A stretch of DNA of 29,438 bases from Nemertoderma westbladi (GCA_032718475.1 JAUCBJ010006211.1:1-29438), one strand, 5' to 3'; counted from the stretch's first letter, positions 1-10,020 are shown. The notes: generated by a model from the letters alone, not told the origin. Translations and numbers: made by a program.

Positions 1-179
1 TCCGTCCGCTACCGCCATTATATTTTACCTGTTGTGTCATACTATACTATATCAACTGTCAGACTATTATACCTATATACATATTACCCAACATCAGAAC
101 TCTTTTACCTTTCACACATGGCGGGGACGCGTGGATAGAAAACCCAACGGATAAACCGGGATCCGTAGATCCCGTCACA
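1..179 (+). mobile_element. 3' end of a BEL-like LTR, first copy
   Basis: The stretch matches, in plus orientation, the 3' part of the LTRs found intact at 8591-9171 and 22871-23444 (those lie in minus orientation). Shared landmarks are the CCGTC..ACCG block near 2-15, a CAGAACTC motif, GGCGGGGACGCG followed by TGGATAGAAAACCCAAC, and the terminal GGATCC..GATCCCGTCACA ending at 179. It is a diverged subfamily, clearly not a recent copy of the intact element. Its 5' part lies outside the window. It abuts the interior of a second LTR rather than a primer site, so this is not an ordinary element start. Confidence 0.75.
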
Positions 180-489
180 ATGGCATCGATTGAGTAGCAG
201 TAAGGCCACCGTGCAATATAACCAATAACCTATTACTCAGTGATTCAGTTATCTCAGTGCAGCAGTGCTAGCGTAGGGTACAGCCAATTAGTTTAGTTAG
301 GGGATCACAGGACTTTAGTTACCGTATCCCGCCTACCGTATAATTCACAATATATCTATATCCTATAACCTATTATTATACACCGAACTTCAGAACTCAG
401 TTATCTTTATTTCACTCTTATACACGGCGGGGACGCGTGGACTAAATACCACATCGGATAAATCGGGATCCCTCCTGGATCCCGTCACA
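180..489 (+). mobile_element. 3' half of a second BEL-like LTR
   Basis: Starting at ATGGCATCGATTGAG, this stretch follows the interior of the intact LTR: the GTGCAATATA motif, TTAGTTTAGTTAGG, TTACCGT..CCTACCG, a CAGAACTC motif, GGCGGGGACGCGTGG, and the terminus GATCCCGTCACA at 489. It then leads into an untranslated leader (490-567) and the gag start at 568, as in the intact element, so it is the functional-type 5' LTR of the plus-strand fragment. Only the 3' half is here. The missing 5' half lies inverted at 1077-1311. Confidence 0.75.
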
Positions 490-567
490 GTAACTAAAGC
501 GAGCTGCCGCCCTAGTTAAACTCTAAGAACTGCAACCTAGCTAGCCGAATCATCAGCCACAAACGAG

Positions 568-1070
568 ATGAGTGAATCGGGCGAGACACCAACGCGGACC
601 CCGGGCGAAGATCAAACGATCCGCGAGGCCGCGACCAAGCGATACAGGCCCACGACGCCGGAGCCATCGATAACGGGCGAACCGGAAATTGAGGATGAGG
701 GGGGCCTGGAACCCGAAGTCGAGCCAAGAGAGAGAGAGAGCGAGACGGAGGGAGAGGGAGATGAGTCGACACGGGACGGAGAACGGCGCGCCGATGTCGC
801 CGGCCAGCTACCGGCCGAGGGCGACGAGCGGCCCACCGAAACGGCGACGGTGGGGCCGACGGTGCGACGCCGGACACGAAGAGACGGAGGAGAGATCGGT
901 ACCGATGTCGCCGGCCAGCTACAGGCCGAGGGCGACGGACGGCCCACCGGAACGGCGACGGTGGAGCCGCCGGTACGACGTCGAACCCGGAGGGACGGAG
1001 GAGAGGTCGGCGACGAGGACGTCGGGGTTTCTGAGCGACTTCGACGGGCCTACAACGCGACCCGGAAGCT
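568..1070 (+). pseudogene. BEL-like gag N-terminal fragment
   Basis: The ATG at 568 opens a frame homologous to the N-terminus of the minus-strand element's gag (22808 downward). Both begin M-S with a Gly-Glu-Thr segment, then share TIREAA, KRYRPTTP, an ADVAGQ..AEGD block, the RRRTRRDGG-type basic block and GDEDVGVS..LRRAY.ATRK. The region is acidic and Arg-rich and looks disordered up to the start of the coiled-coil. Homology stops near 1070 after the ATRK codons, where inverted LTR sequence begins. The frame runs on to a stop at 1302, but the last 75 or so residues are LTR read through. The related copy supports this start. No catalytic domain survives, and this is a fragment, not a working gene. 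Confidence 0.75.
790..1011 (+). repeat. 111-bp in-frame tandem duplication in gag
   Basis: Two units, beginning near 790 and 901, share GATGTCGCCGGCCAGCTAC and the following AEGD..PT.TATV..P.RRRTRRDGGE coding sequence. The spacing (793 to 904) is 111 bp, exactly 37 codons, so the duplication lengthens the protein without changing frame. The minus-strand element has one such unit. Confidence 0.8.
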
Positions 1071-1076
1071 GATAAA

Positions 1077-1311
1077 CGATGCCATTCCCCCCTCTGATTG
1101 GTTAATACCCTTGTTGGCGCCCCGTGGAGTATTCCCGTTCACTCCACCTGTTCTCCTTGGGTTAGGGGTTTGGCCCCTGACCCTCTATTGTGTGCTTCCT
1201 TCCCACTCTCATTGGGATGGCACGAGTTGGTTAATTGCCCAATCTCGTGGCTCCCAATGTTGCTTATCGGCTAATAACTTTATGGGGTGTTGGCGGGATT
1301 GAATAAGCTAA
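1077..1311 (-). mobile_element. 5' half of a BEL-like LTR, inverted
   Basis: On the plus strand this ends in AAGCTAACA at 1311, the same boundary (TGTTAGC on the minus strand) as the intact LTRs. It carries the same landmarks in order: a CTCC/CCCC stretch with GATTGGTTAA, a GGGG..TGGCCCCTGACCC block, the ATTGGG..CACGAG..CTCGTG..CCCAAT hairpin at 1211-1258, and GTTGCTTA. It starts at CGATGCCATT, the reverse complement of the 10-mer at 179-188 that opens the plus-strand LTR half. The two halves together make one complete LTR. Confidence 0.75.
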
Positions 1312-1344
1312 CAATTTATTTTACAATTTTCCTTGAGGCCAATT

Positions 1345-4300
1345 TAATGTTTGGTGGGTAAGTCTTATTGGGGGGCAATAGTCCGGGGGGTAAGTGTTAT
1401 TGGGGGGCAATAGTCCGGGGGGTAAGTGTTATTGGGGGGCAATAGTCCGGGGAGTAAGTGTTATTGGGGGGCAATAGTCCGGGGGGTAAGTGTTATTGGG
1501 GGGCAATAGTCCGAGGGGTAAGTGTTATTGGGGGGCAATAGTCCGGGGGGTAAGTGTTATTGGGGGGCAATAGTCCGGGGGGTAAGTGTTATTGGGGGGC
1601 AATAGTCCGGGGGGTAAGTGTTATTGGGGGGCAATAGTCCGGGGGGTAAGTGTTATTGGGGGGCAATAGTCTGGTGGGTAAGTGTTATTGGGGGGCAATA
1701 GTCCGTGGGGTAAGTGTTATTGGGGGGCAATAGTCCGGGGGGTAAGTGTTATTGGGGGGCAATAGTCCGGGGGGTAAGTGTTATTGGGGGGCAATAGTCC
1801 GAGGGGTAAGTGTTATTGGGGGGCAATAGTCCGGGGGGTAAGTGTTATTGGGGGGCAATAGTCCGGGGGGTAAGTGTTATTGGGGGGCAATAGTCCGGGG
1901 GGTAAGTGTTATTGGGGGGCAATAGTCCGGGGGGTAAGTGTTATTGGGGGGCAATAGTCTGGTGGGTAAGTGTTATTGGGGGGTAATAGTCCGGTGGGTA
2001 AGTCTTATTGGGGGGCAATAGTCCGGGGGGTAAGTGTTATTGGGGGGCAATAGTCTGGTGGGTAAGTGTTATTGGGGGGCAATAGTCCGGGGGGTAAGTG
2101 TTATTGGGGGGCAATAGTCTGGTGGGAAAGTGTTATTGGGGGGCAATAGTCCGGGGGGTAAGTGTTATTGGGGGGCAATAGTCTGGTGGGTAAGTGTTAT
2201 TGGGGGGCAATAGTCTGGTGGGTAAGTGTTATTGGGGGGCAATAGTCCGGGGGGTGTGTTATTGGGGGGCAATAGTCCGGGGGGTAAGTGTTATTGGGGG
2301 GCAATAGTCCGGTGGATAAGTGTTATTGGGGGCAATAGTCCGGGGGGTAAGTGTTATTGGGGGGCAATAGTCCGGGGGGTAAGTGTTATTGGGGGCAATA
2401 GTCCGGGGGGTAAGTGTTATTGGGGGCAATAGTCCGGGGGGTAAGTGTTATTGGGGGCAATAGTCCGGGGGGTAAGTGTTATTGGGGGGCAATAGTCCGA
2501 GGGGTAAGTGTTATTGGGGGGCAATTGTCCGGGGGGTAAGTGTTATTGGGGGCAATAGTCCGGGGGGTAAGTGTTATTGGGGGCAATAGTCCGGGGGATA
2601 AGTGTTATTGGGGGCAATAGTCCGGGGGGTAAGTGTTATTGGGGGGCAATAGTCCGGGGAGTAAGTGTTATTGGGGGGCAATAGTCCGGGGGGTAAGTGT
2701 TATTGGGGGGCAATAGTCCGAGGGGTAAGTGTTATTGGGGGGCAATTGTCCGGGGGGTAAGTGTTATTAGGGGGCAATAGTCCAGGGGGTAAGTCTTATT
2801 GGGGGGCAATAGTCCGGGGGGTAAGTGTTATTGGGGGGCAATAGTCTGGTGGGTAAGTGTTATTGGGGGGCAATAGTCTGGTGGGTAAGTATTATTGGGG
2901 GGCAATAGTCCGGGGGGTAAGTGTTATTGGGGGGCAATAGTCCGGGGGGTAAGTATTATTGGGGGGCAATAGTCCAGTGGATAAGTGTTATTGGGGGGCA
3001 ATAGTCCGGGGGATAAGTGTTATTGGGGGGCAATAGTCCGGGGATAAGTGTTATTGGGGGGCAATAGTCCGGGGGGTAAGTGTTATTGGGGGGCAATAGT
3101 CCGGGGGGTAAGTGTTATTGGGGGGCAATAGTCCGGGGGGTAAGTGTTATTGGGGGGCAATAGTCTGGTGGGTAAGTGTTATTGGGGGGCAATAGTCCGG
3201 TGGGTAAGTCTTATTGGGGGGCAATAGTCCGGGGGGTAAGTGTTATTGGGGGGCAATAGTCTGGTGGGTAAGTGTTATTGGGGGGCAATAGTCCGGGGGG
3301 TAAGTGTTATTGGGGGGCAATAGTCTGGTGGGAAAGTGTTATTGGGGGGCAATAGTCCGGGGGGTAAGTGTTATTGGGGGGCAATAGTCTGGTGGGTAAG
3401 TGTTATTGGGGGGCAATAGTCTGGTGGGTAAGTGTTATTGGGGGGCAATAGTCCGGGGGGTGTGTTATTGGGGGGCAATAGTCCGGGGGGTAAGTGTTAT
3501 TGGGGGGCAATAGTCCGGTGGATAAGTGTTATTGGGGGCAATAGTCCGGGGGGTAAGTGTTATTGGGGGGCAATAGTCCGGGGGGTAAGTGTTATTGGGG
3601 GCAATAGTCCGGGGGGTAAGTGTTATTGGGGGCAATAGTCCGGGGGGTAAGTGTTATTGGGGGGCAATAGTCCGGGGGGTAAGTGTTATTGGGGGGCAAT
3701 AGTCCGAGGGGTAAGTGTTATTGGGGGGCAATTGTCCGGGGGGTAAGTGTTATTGGGGGCAATAGTCCGGGGGGTAAGTGTTATTGGGGGCAATAGTCCG
3801 GGGGATAAGTGTTATTGGGGGCAATAGTCCGGGGGGTAAGTGTTACTGGGGGCAATAGTCCGGGGGGTAAGTGTTATTGGGGGGCAATAGTCCGGGGGGT
3901 AAGTGTTATTGGGGGGCAATAGTCCGAGGGGTAAGTGTTATTGGGGGGCAATTGTCCGGGGGGTAAGTGTTATTAGGGGGCAATAGTCCAGGGGGTAAGT
4001 CTTATTGGGGGGCAATAGTCCGGGGGGTAAGTGTTATTGGGGGGCAATAGTCTGGTGGGTAAGTGTTATTGGGGGGCAATAGTCTGGTGGGTAAGTATTA
4101 TTGGGGGGCAATAGTCCGGGGGGTAAGTGTTATTGGGGGGCAATAGTCCGGGGGGTAAGTATTATTGGGGGGCAATAGTCCAGTGGATAAGTGTTATTGG
4201 GGGGCAATAGTCCGGGGGATAAGTGTTATTGGGGGGCAATAGTCCGGGGATAAGTGTTATTGGGGGGCAATAGTCCGGGGGGTAAGTGTTATTGGGGGGC

Positions 4301-5528
4301 AATAGTCCGGGGGGTAAGTGTTATTGGGGGGCAATAGTCCGAGGGGTAAGTGTTATTGGGGGGCAATTGTCCGGGGGGTAAGTGTTATTAGGGGGCAATA
4401 GTCCAGGGGGTAAGTGTTATTGGGGGGCAATAGTCCGGGGGGTAAGTGTTATTGGGGGGCAATAGTCCGGGGGGTAAGTGTTATTGGGGGCAATAGTCCG
4501 GGGGGTAAGTGTTATTTGGGGGCAATAGTCCGGGGGGTAAGTGTTATTGGGGGGCAATAGTCCGGGGGGTAAGTGTTATTGGGGGCAATAGTCCGGGGGG
4601 TAAGTGTTATTGGGGGGCAATAGTCCGGGGGGTAAGTGTTATTGGGGGGCAATAGTCCGGGGGGTAAGTGTTATTGGGGGGCAATAGTCCGAGGGGTAAG
4701 TGTTATTGGGGGGCAATTCTCCGGGGGGTAAGTGTTATTGGGGGCAATAGTCCGGGGGGTAAGTGTTATTGGGGGGCAATAGTCCGGGGGGTAAGTGTTA
4801 TTGGGGGGCAATAGTCCGAGGGGTAAGTGTTATTGGGGGGCAATTGTCCGGGGGGTAAGTGTTATTAGGGGGCAATAATCCAGGGGGTAAGTGTTATTGG
4901 GGGGCAATAGTCCGGGGGGTAAGTGTTATTGGGGGCAATAGTCCGGGGGGTAAGTGTTATTGGGGGCAATAGTCCGGGGGGTAAGTGTTATTGGGGGCCA
5001 ATAGTCCGAGGGGTAAGTGTTATTGGGGGGCAATTGTCCGGGGGGTAAGTGTTATTAGGGGGCAATACTCCAGGGGGTAAGTGTTATTGGGGGGCAATAG
5101 TCCGGGGGGTAAGTGTTATTGGGGGGCAATAGTCCGGTAATAGTCCGGGGGGTAAGTGTTATTGGGGGCAATAGTCCGGGGGGTAAGTGTTATTGGGGGG
5201 CAATAGTCCGGGGGGTAAGTGTTATTGGGGGGCAATAGTCCGAGGGGTAAGTGTTATTGGGGGGCAATTGTCCGGGGGGTAAGTGTTATTGGGGGCAATA
5301 GTCCGGGGGGTAAGTGTTATTGGGGGGCAATAGTCCGGGGGGTAAGTGTTATTGGGGGGCAATAGTCCGAGGGGTAAGTGTTATTGGGGGGCAATTGTCC
5401 GGGGGGTAAGTGTTATTAGGGGGCAATAGTCCAGGGGGTAAGTGTTATTGGGGGGCAAGAGTTCGGGGGGTAAGTGTTATTGGGGGACAATAGTCCGGGA
5501 GCAATTATCCGGGGGGCAATTGTCCTGT
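1345..5528 (+). repeat. 32-bp G-rich minisatellite with higher-order structure
   Basis: About 130 near-identical units of a 32-bp motif (TAAGTGTTATTGGGGGGCAA, then TAGTCCGGGGGG). Variants include CTGGTGGG, CCGAGGGG, CAATTGTCC, TTATTAGGG, and G5 for G6. Variant order is duplicated: a block of roughly 1.1 kb starting near 1985 recurs 1206 bp downstream (for example TTATTAGGG at 2764 and 3970, and the short CCGGGGATAAG variant near 3038 and 4244), diverging after about 4330. Each unit has ATTG-G5-CAAT, a small inverted repeat around a G-run. No coding sequence is credible here. Confidence 0.97.
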
Positions 5529-6025
5529 CACGATGAAATACACAGATCAAGGTAAATCGTACAGTAAAATCTCTGACACCAACTGTTGTTGGGGTGTTGT
5601 GTTACAGAGAAGGCCGACATGTTGTAGTGGCCGATATATTTATGTTTGTATTTATCTCTACCGACGGTTTTCAATAGCAGCAATGAAATTAAAATTATTG
5701 ATCGAAAAATCGATTTGTTTCATATAATAACGACTATCCTGAGTCGCATAGAGTAAATTCCAACAATCTATAAAATAATAATGACTGTACTTGGAATGAT
5801 AATAAAACGGGGAAATGGTAAGATATGTGAAATGTGAGGAAATGTGATGTGGGAGGCGACTTAATAAAACTAAACACGAATAGCGCGATGTACACTCACA
5901 CCACATTGGGAACTATTATTATTTAAATGTCCTGTAGTTTTTTGTCAGGAAGATATTGTGTGAATCTTTATAGTGGACTAACCAATGTAATATCCGTTCC
6001 AAACTCAATCCACAACCACAACTAG
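5529..6025. other. Intergenic or intronic, no gene seen
   Basis: AT-rich unique sequence. A short frame on each strand shows no recognisable domain. An imperfect hairpin (ACACCAAC near 5577 against GTTGGGGTGT) is the only local structure noted. Confidence 0.6.
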
Positions 6026-6565
6026 ATGAAACCAACCAGTACTGGTACCAGTACCCTACCGGTACACGGAATACAACTATACGACAGTACTGTTATTGGT
6101 ACCCTACTGGTACACGGAATACAACTATACGACAGTACTGGTATTGGTACTCTACCAGTACACGGAATACAACTAACTATACGACTGTACTGGTATTGGT
6201 ACCTTACCAGTACACGGAATACAAACATACGACAGTACTGTTATTGGTACCCTACCGGTATACGGAATACAACTATACGACCATACTGGTATTGGTATTG
6301 GTACCCTACCAGTACACGGAATACAAACATACGACAGTACTGTTATTGGTACCCTACCGGTATACGGAATACAACTATACGACAGTACTGGTACCGGTAC
6401 TCTACCAGTACACGGAATACAACTAACTATACGACTGTACTGGTATTGGTACCCTACCAGTACACGGAATACAAACATACGACAGTACTGTTATTGGTAC
6501 CCTACCGGTATACGGAATACAACTATACGACCGTACTGGTATTGGTACCCTACCAGTACACAGGT
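6026..6565. repeat. 48-bp tandem repeat rich in GGTACC palindromes
   Basis: About ten units, with CGGAATAC landmarks near 6067, 6115, 6163, 6215, 6263, 6317 and onward. The period is 48 bp with occasional +4 or +6 insertions. Each unit has TATTGGTACCCTACC(A/G)GTA(C/T)ACGG. Many units carry CAGTACTG and GGTACC palindromes, so the array can fold on itself. Because 48 is a multiple of three, frames stay open on both strands. I regard those as by-products. Confidence 0.93.
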
Positions 6566-6925
6566 CAGGTCAGGTATTCTAGGTCATTGATCAAGAAAAC
6601 TTACCACCTCCATGCAGCATAAAGGAGGTGCCACCTGTAGCTGCATAGACCCTCTTACTAGGGCAAATCTGGTCCTGTAACTAGGACCCCCTTCGTTCTG
6701 GGATAAGGACGCCCTTGGTCCTGGATTAAGGACCCATATACTTGGCTGCAGGGGTATATGGCCTGACCAGGCAGATGGTGAGCTACCAATGGCTGGTCAG
6801 GAGTAGAGTGTTCTCATGTCCACTCTGAGAGCACTTCACTGCGACCTGCACCTGGCAGCAAGGGTACAGGGCATGACCCAGCAGATGAGCTGCAACAGCC
6901 AATGGTGGGTCATGTGTGCCAGAGT
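6566..6925. other. Unassigned DNA with a diverged direct duplication
   Basis: No gene recognised. A segment at about 6741-6800 (TTGGCTGCAGGGGTATATGG, then CCTGACCAGGCAGATG and AGCTACCAATGG) recurs diverged at about 6850-6912 (CTGGCAGCAAGGGTACAGGG, CATGACCCAGCAGATG, CCAATGG). This is an old tandem duplication of roughly 110 bp. Shorter GGTCCTG/AAGGACC motifs occur at 6670-6730. Confidence 0.55.
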
Positions 6926-7931
6926 AGATATGGTAAATTTTGGTGCTAGCACCAAATTCCGTACCCATCACCAAAAAGTACAAGTTTGAGATGTCCAGTG
7001 CTGTTTTTATTGATTTCATCGGATTCAGAACCCTAACCGTATAACGCAAGAAACAAGATGATACTATCTTCTGATCAATTTACTCTTTTTCCAAAATTTG
7101 GTGCTGGCACAACAATTTTCACCCACCGGCGAAAAATTCAAGTTTGAAAACTCTTATGAAATTTTTACCGATTCCATTGAATTCAGAACCCTAACAAACC
7201 CGTATAACGCAAGAAACAAGATGACACAATCAATTGATATGTTTGATGGTTTTCAAAATTTGGTGCTAGCACCACATTTTGCACCCACTTCCGAAAAATA
7301 CAAGTTTGAGATGTCTAGTTCGATAATTATATATTCCATTGAATTCAGAACAGCCATAAACCTCTAAAATGCAAGAAATAAATTGTCACAAGCAATGTGT
7401 TAGCACCAAAATTTGCACACAGCACCGAAAAATGCAAGTTTGATACGCTTGGTGCAACTCGTATATATTTTATCGAAACCAGAACCCCAAAAATTCCCAA
7501 TTGCAACAAATCAAACAATCAATTTACAAAATTGACATATTTCAAAATTTGGTGCTGGCACCAAAATTTGGCACCCGCCGAAAAAAACAAGTTTGAAATT
7601 TCTAAATCAATTTATATGAATTCCATCCAATTGCTAACACCAAAAAACCGATGTAAATCAAAAATAGAGATGTTACAATTAATTTTTAATGAAATGTAAT
7701 TTTCAAAAAACGTCTCAAAAAAGTGCCAAAACTAGGGTTAAAAAATGGTGCTATAATTCGAAAACTACCCAATATTTTTGAAAACGGTTTTCACTACTAG
7801 GAAGACAATAGATTTTTAGGAAAATTCATAAAATTTCAGATTCCCAACTGCGTTTGTTTCAGAATTATAATAAAAAAACCACGGGAAAGGGTCATATTGA
7901 CCCCCCCTCCCCCCGGGTTTAATAGGGTTAA
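6926..7931 (+). mobile_element. Left-truncated piggyBac-like non-autonomous element
   Basis: This stretch is collinear and highly similar to 25500-26542, including the GGTGCTAGCACC-headed repeats (6942, 7100, 7262, 7551) and the conserved AAAACGTCTCAAAAAAGTGCC and CAGATTCCCA..TGCGTTTGTTTC blocks. It ends in CCCGGGTTTAATAGGG followed by TTAA at 7928-7931. The 415 bp that form the left end of the other copy are missing, so it is 5'-truncated or joined to other DNA near 6926. The fourth unit has a deletion near 7397 that leaves TGTGTTAGCACC. Short frames in it are not conserved genes. Confidence 0.75.
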
Positions 7932-8124
7932 TCGGTTATGAACAATTGGGAGATGGTAATCATCAATTTTAAAAAGATAAAGAGGGGTATCGTCGTTGAA
8001 AAAAGTCTCGGTGAATGTGAGAACTTCAAATTTGAAATCTGGTGATTTTAGAAAAAATTAATTGCGTCGAAATTGAGAGATAAACTAAAGCAATTTAGAT
8101 GGAACACTGAAAATGATTGTTTTT
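7932..8124. other. Unassigned flank
   Basis: AT-rich unique sequence between the TTAA end of the piggyBac-like copy and the 39-bp array. Nothing recognised. Confidence 0.5.
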
Positions 8125-8590
8125 TTGAGTCTGCGAAATCGTTTCTAGAAGTCTGGGGAGTATATGAGTCAGCAAAATCGTTTCTAAAAGTCTGGGGGGT
8201 ATATGAGTCTGGAAAATCGTTTCTAAAAGTCTGGGGGGTATATGAGTCTGGAAAATCGTTTCTAAAAGTCTGGGGGGTATATGAGTCTGCAAAAACGTTT
8301 CTAAAAGTCTGAGGGGTATATGAGTCTGGAAAATCGTTTCTAAAAGTCTGGGGGGTATATGAGTCTGGAAAATCGTGTCTAAAAGTCTGGGGGGGTATAT
8401 GAGTCTGCAAAATCGTTTCTAAAAGTCTGGGGGGTATATGAGTCTGGAAAATCGTTTCTAGAAGTCTGGGGGGGGGGGGGGGTATATGAGTCTGCAAAAT
8501 CGTTTCTAAAAGTCTGGGGGGTATATGAGTCTGCAAAATCGTTTCTAAAAGTCTGGGGGCTATATGAGTCAGCAAAATCGTTTCTAGAAG
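8125..8590. repeat. 39-bp minisatellite, left part
   Basis: About twelve units of GTCTGGGGGGTATATGAGTC followed by TG(C/G)AAAATCGTTTCTAAAA. Variants include CAGCAAAATCG, TTTCTAGAAG and an expanded G-run near 8468-8481. The array stops abruptly at TTTCTAGAAG (8581-8590), where the LTR begins, and resumes with AGAAGTCTGGGG at 23445. It is therefore the target of the retrotransposon insertion. The 39-bp period equals 13 codons, which explains open frames on both strands. Confidence 0.95.
8586..8590. repeat. Target-site duplication AGAAG, left copy
   Basis: AGAAG directly precedes the LTR start at 8591 and is repeated directly after the other LTR at 23445-23449. Removing the element and one copy restores TTTCTAGAAGTCTGGGG, a normal variant of the 39-bp unit. 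Confidence 0.93.
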
Positions 8591-9171
8591 TGTGACGGGA
8601 TCGATGGATTCCGATTTATCCAGTTGGGTTTTCTATCTACGCGTCCCCGCCGTGTGTGTAAAAGGGTTAGTTTAGAGTTCTGAAGTTCTTTGATCGATAT
8701 GTGTAAAATACAATGCATAGAGTGATATAAGCACAGTTAATAGGATTAAAGTGAGCAAATGATATACCGGTAGGTAAGTATTACATATGGTGGCGTCGGT
8801 AGACGGTAATAGAAGTTCCCGTTTCACCCTAACTGAACTGATTAACTAAACTGAATTAATTGGCACAACAAATGATAATATATATTGCACCGTTGGCCGC
8901 ATTACATTACTCAGTCGATGCTTGCCCTCCCATTGGCTAACAACTCACTTCTCGCCTCCCATCTCACTGGGAGTGTTCCCCCCCCCCCCCCCACTGCTGT
9001 TATTCTCTCTCTCGGAGGTAAAAACCTCTGACCCCCTTTGTGTGTTCCCCTGGGGCCTGTTGTCCCCGTTTATTGGGGTGACACGAGGTTGATTGGTAAT
9101 CAACCTCGTGCTCCCAATATTGCTTAAAGCCAACTTTTTGGGGCTGGCTAGCGGAATTGAATACGCTAACA
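8591..9171 (-). mobile_element. 3' LTR of the BEL/Pao element
   Basis: 581 bp, ending TGTTAGCG at 9171 and CGTCACA at 8591 when read on the minus strand. It aligns end to end with 22871-23444, with about 14 substitutions by eye, a C-run of 15 against 7 (8978-8992), and small indels. It contains the 13-bp-stem hairpin at 9082-9110 and the GGCGGGGACGCGTAGATAG block on the minus strand near its 3' end. Direct repeats of this kind are identical at insertion, so the divergence is post-insertional. Confidence 0.95.
9072..9118. promoter_or_regulatory. Conserved LTR hairpin (3' LTR copy)
   Basis: CACGAGGTTGATT, GGT, AATCAACCTCGTG (9082-9110) is a perfect 13-bp stem with a 3-nt loop, flanked by an outer ATTGGG (9072-9077) and CCCAAT (9113-9118). 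The equivalent in the 5' LTR is at 23345-23391. The diverged LTR half at 1211-1258 keeps the pairing with a different inner sequence. Its position, about 60 bp from the LTR 5' end, would be in U3. The function is unknown. Confidence 0.8.
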
Positions 9172-9181
9172 CTCCCCCCAA
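9172..9181 (-). promoter_or_regulatory. Polypurine tract of the BEL/Pao element
   Basis: On the minus strand TTGGGGGGAG directly precedes the 3' LTR start TGTTAGCG. Its purine content and its position fit the plus-strand primer site. Confidence 0.8.
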
Positions 9182-9206
9182 GCTATCTTCCCGGTGAGAA
9201 GATAGC
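9182..9206. promoter_or_regulatory. Perfect hairpin next to the polypurine tract
   Basis: GCTATCTTC, seven loop bases (CCGGTGA), GAAGATAGC make a 9-bp perfect stem ending exactly one step from the PPT. A second small stem, CCCGAT..ATCGGG, lies at 9240-9256. Neither is a standard annotated BEL feature that I can name. Confidence 0.6.
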
Positions 9207-10020
9207 ATCCACCTCTAGTGCGCTACAATTCCGCTGGATCCCGATCTACCATCGGGTGTGGGGTGGAGTTATTTTTCCCGGAGCCGGCTTTCCAGGCCGC
9301 TCCCTATGGGTATAATATTGCTACCCCGTCTTGGTACAACTCTACCTATCTAGTACCAAGACATCTGGCGTCCCGTGTCGGGCCGATCGTGCGCTCCTCT
9401 CACTCGACTTTTGTTTTCCCAACACTTTCACCACTCTAACTCCGCTCTATCCCTTACTCCAACTTCTCAACCACTCCAACTCTTACTCCTCCCCCGCCCC
9501 ACACTCGAATTGCACTCCTCTCACTGTTCCTCATCCTGTCAAAAATCTCCTCTCCACTCTCCCCCTGATTCCCATTCTCGCTTTTGTCCCTTACACATTC
9601 ATCGGGCCCCACACATGTGTACATCATGTTAGTGGGAACCGTCTAAGTCCCGTCCTGTCGCCCTAGTTAATTAGTCCCCAGTCCCAGTAGCTAATTGGAA
9701 AAGGTTGTGCTTGACTACGGTACATACTTTATAATATATATATGCGAGTTACTTATATAAATATTATATGGCTATTATTATCATATGTTCGTGGTATTTC
9801 AACTTTTCATAACGCGAGTTGAATATTTTTTGTATTTATTTAAAATGATTATTCCGATATCACTACTGGGTGCGGGACTATGGGTTTTGGGCACATTCTA
9901 TGAACTGGGGGCGATTTATGGGCGAACATTGGGGCAACTTACAGGGTACGGGAATAATTTCATAGTTATAAGGGCCAGGGGTGGGAGGCAAAGTTAAGCA
10001 GTATTCAGGTTAGCCTGAGT
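9207..10020. other. Element 3' region, no coding sequence seen
   Basis: Inside the retrotransposon, downstream of integrase on the minus strand. The part at 9420-9600 is C/T-rich on +. The frames here lack recognisable domains, and none resembles an envelope with signal peptide and membrane anchor on the element's strand. Confidence 0.55.

Noticed and set aside
2226-3638. Identical 68-residue frames at 2226-2432 and 3432-3638 with Gly-rich repeats
   Set aside because: They are two copies of the same stretch of the 32-bp minisatellite. Their identity reflects the 1206-bp block duplication, not protein conservation.
1345-5528. CRISPR-like or telomere-like array
   Set aside because: Units are contiguous with no unique spacers and no cas genes, and the 32-bp unit is not a telomere motif.
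6026-6622. A 198-residue Tyr/Thr-rich plus-strand frame
   Set aside because: It is made by the 48-bp tandem repeat, with equally open frames on the other strand.
7098-7699. Repeated peptides (..NLVLAPHFAPTSEKYKFEMS..) in both piggyBac-like copies
   Set aside because: The unit length of 162-164 bp changes frame between units, stops interrupt each unit, and the peptide has no recognisable fold. The nucleotide palindrome explains the conservation better.
8048-8575. A 175-residue minus-strand frame and plus-strand frames with 13-residue repeats
   Set aside because: They are by-products of the 39-bp unit (13 codons), open on both strands, with no start context or domain.
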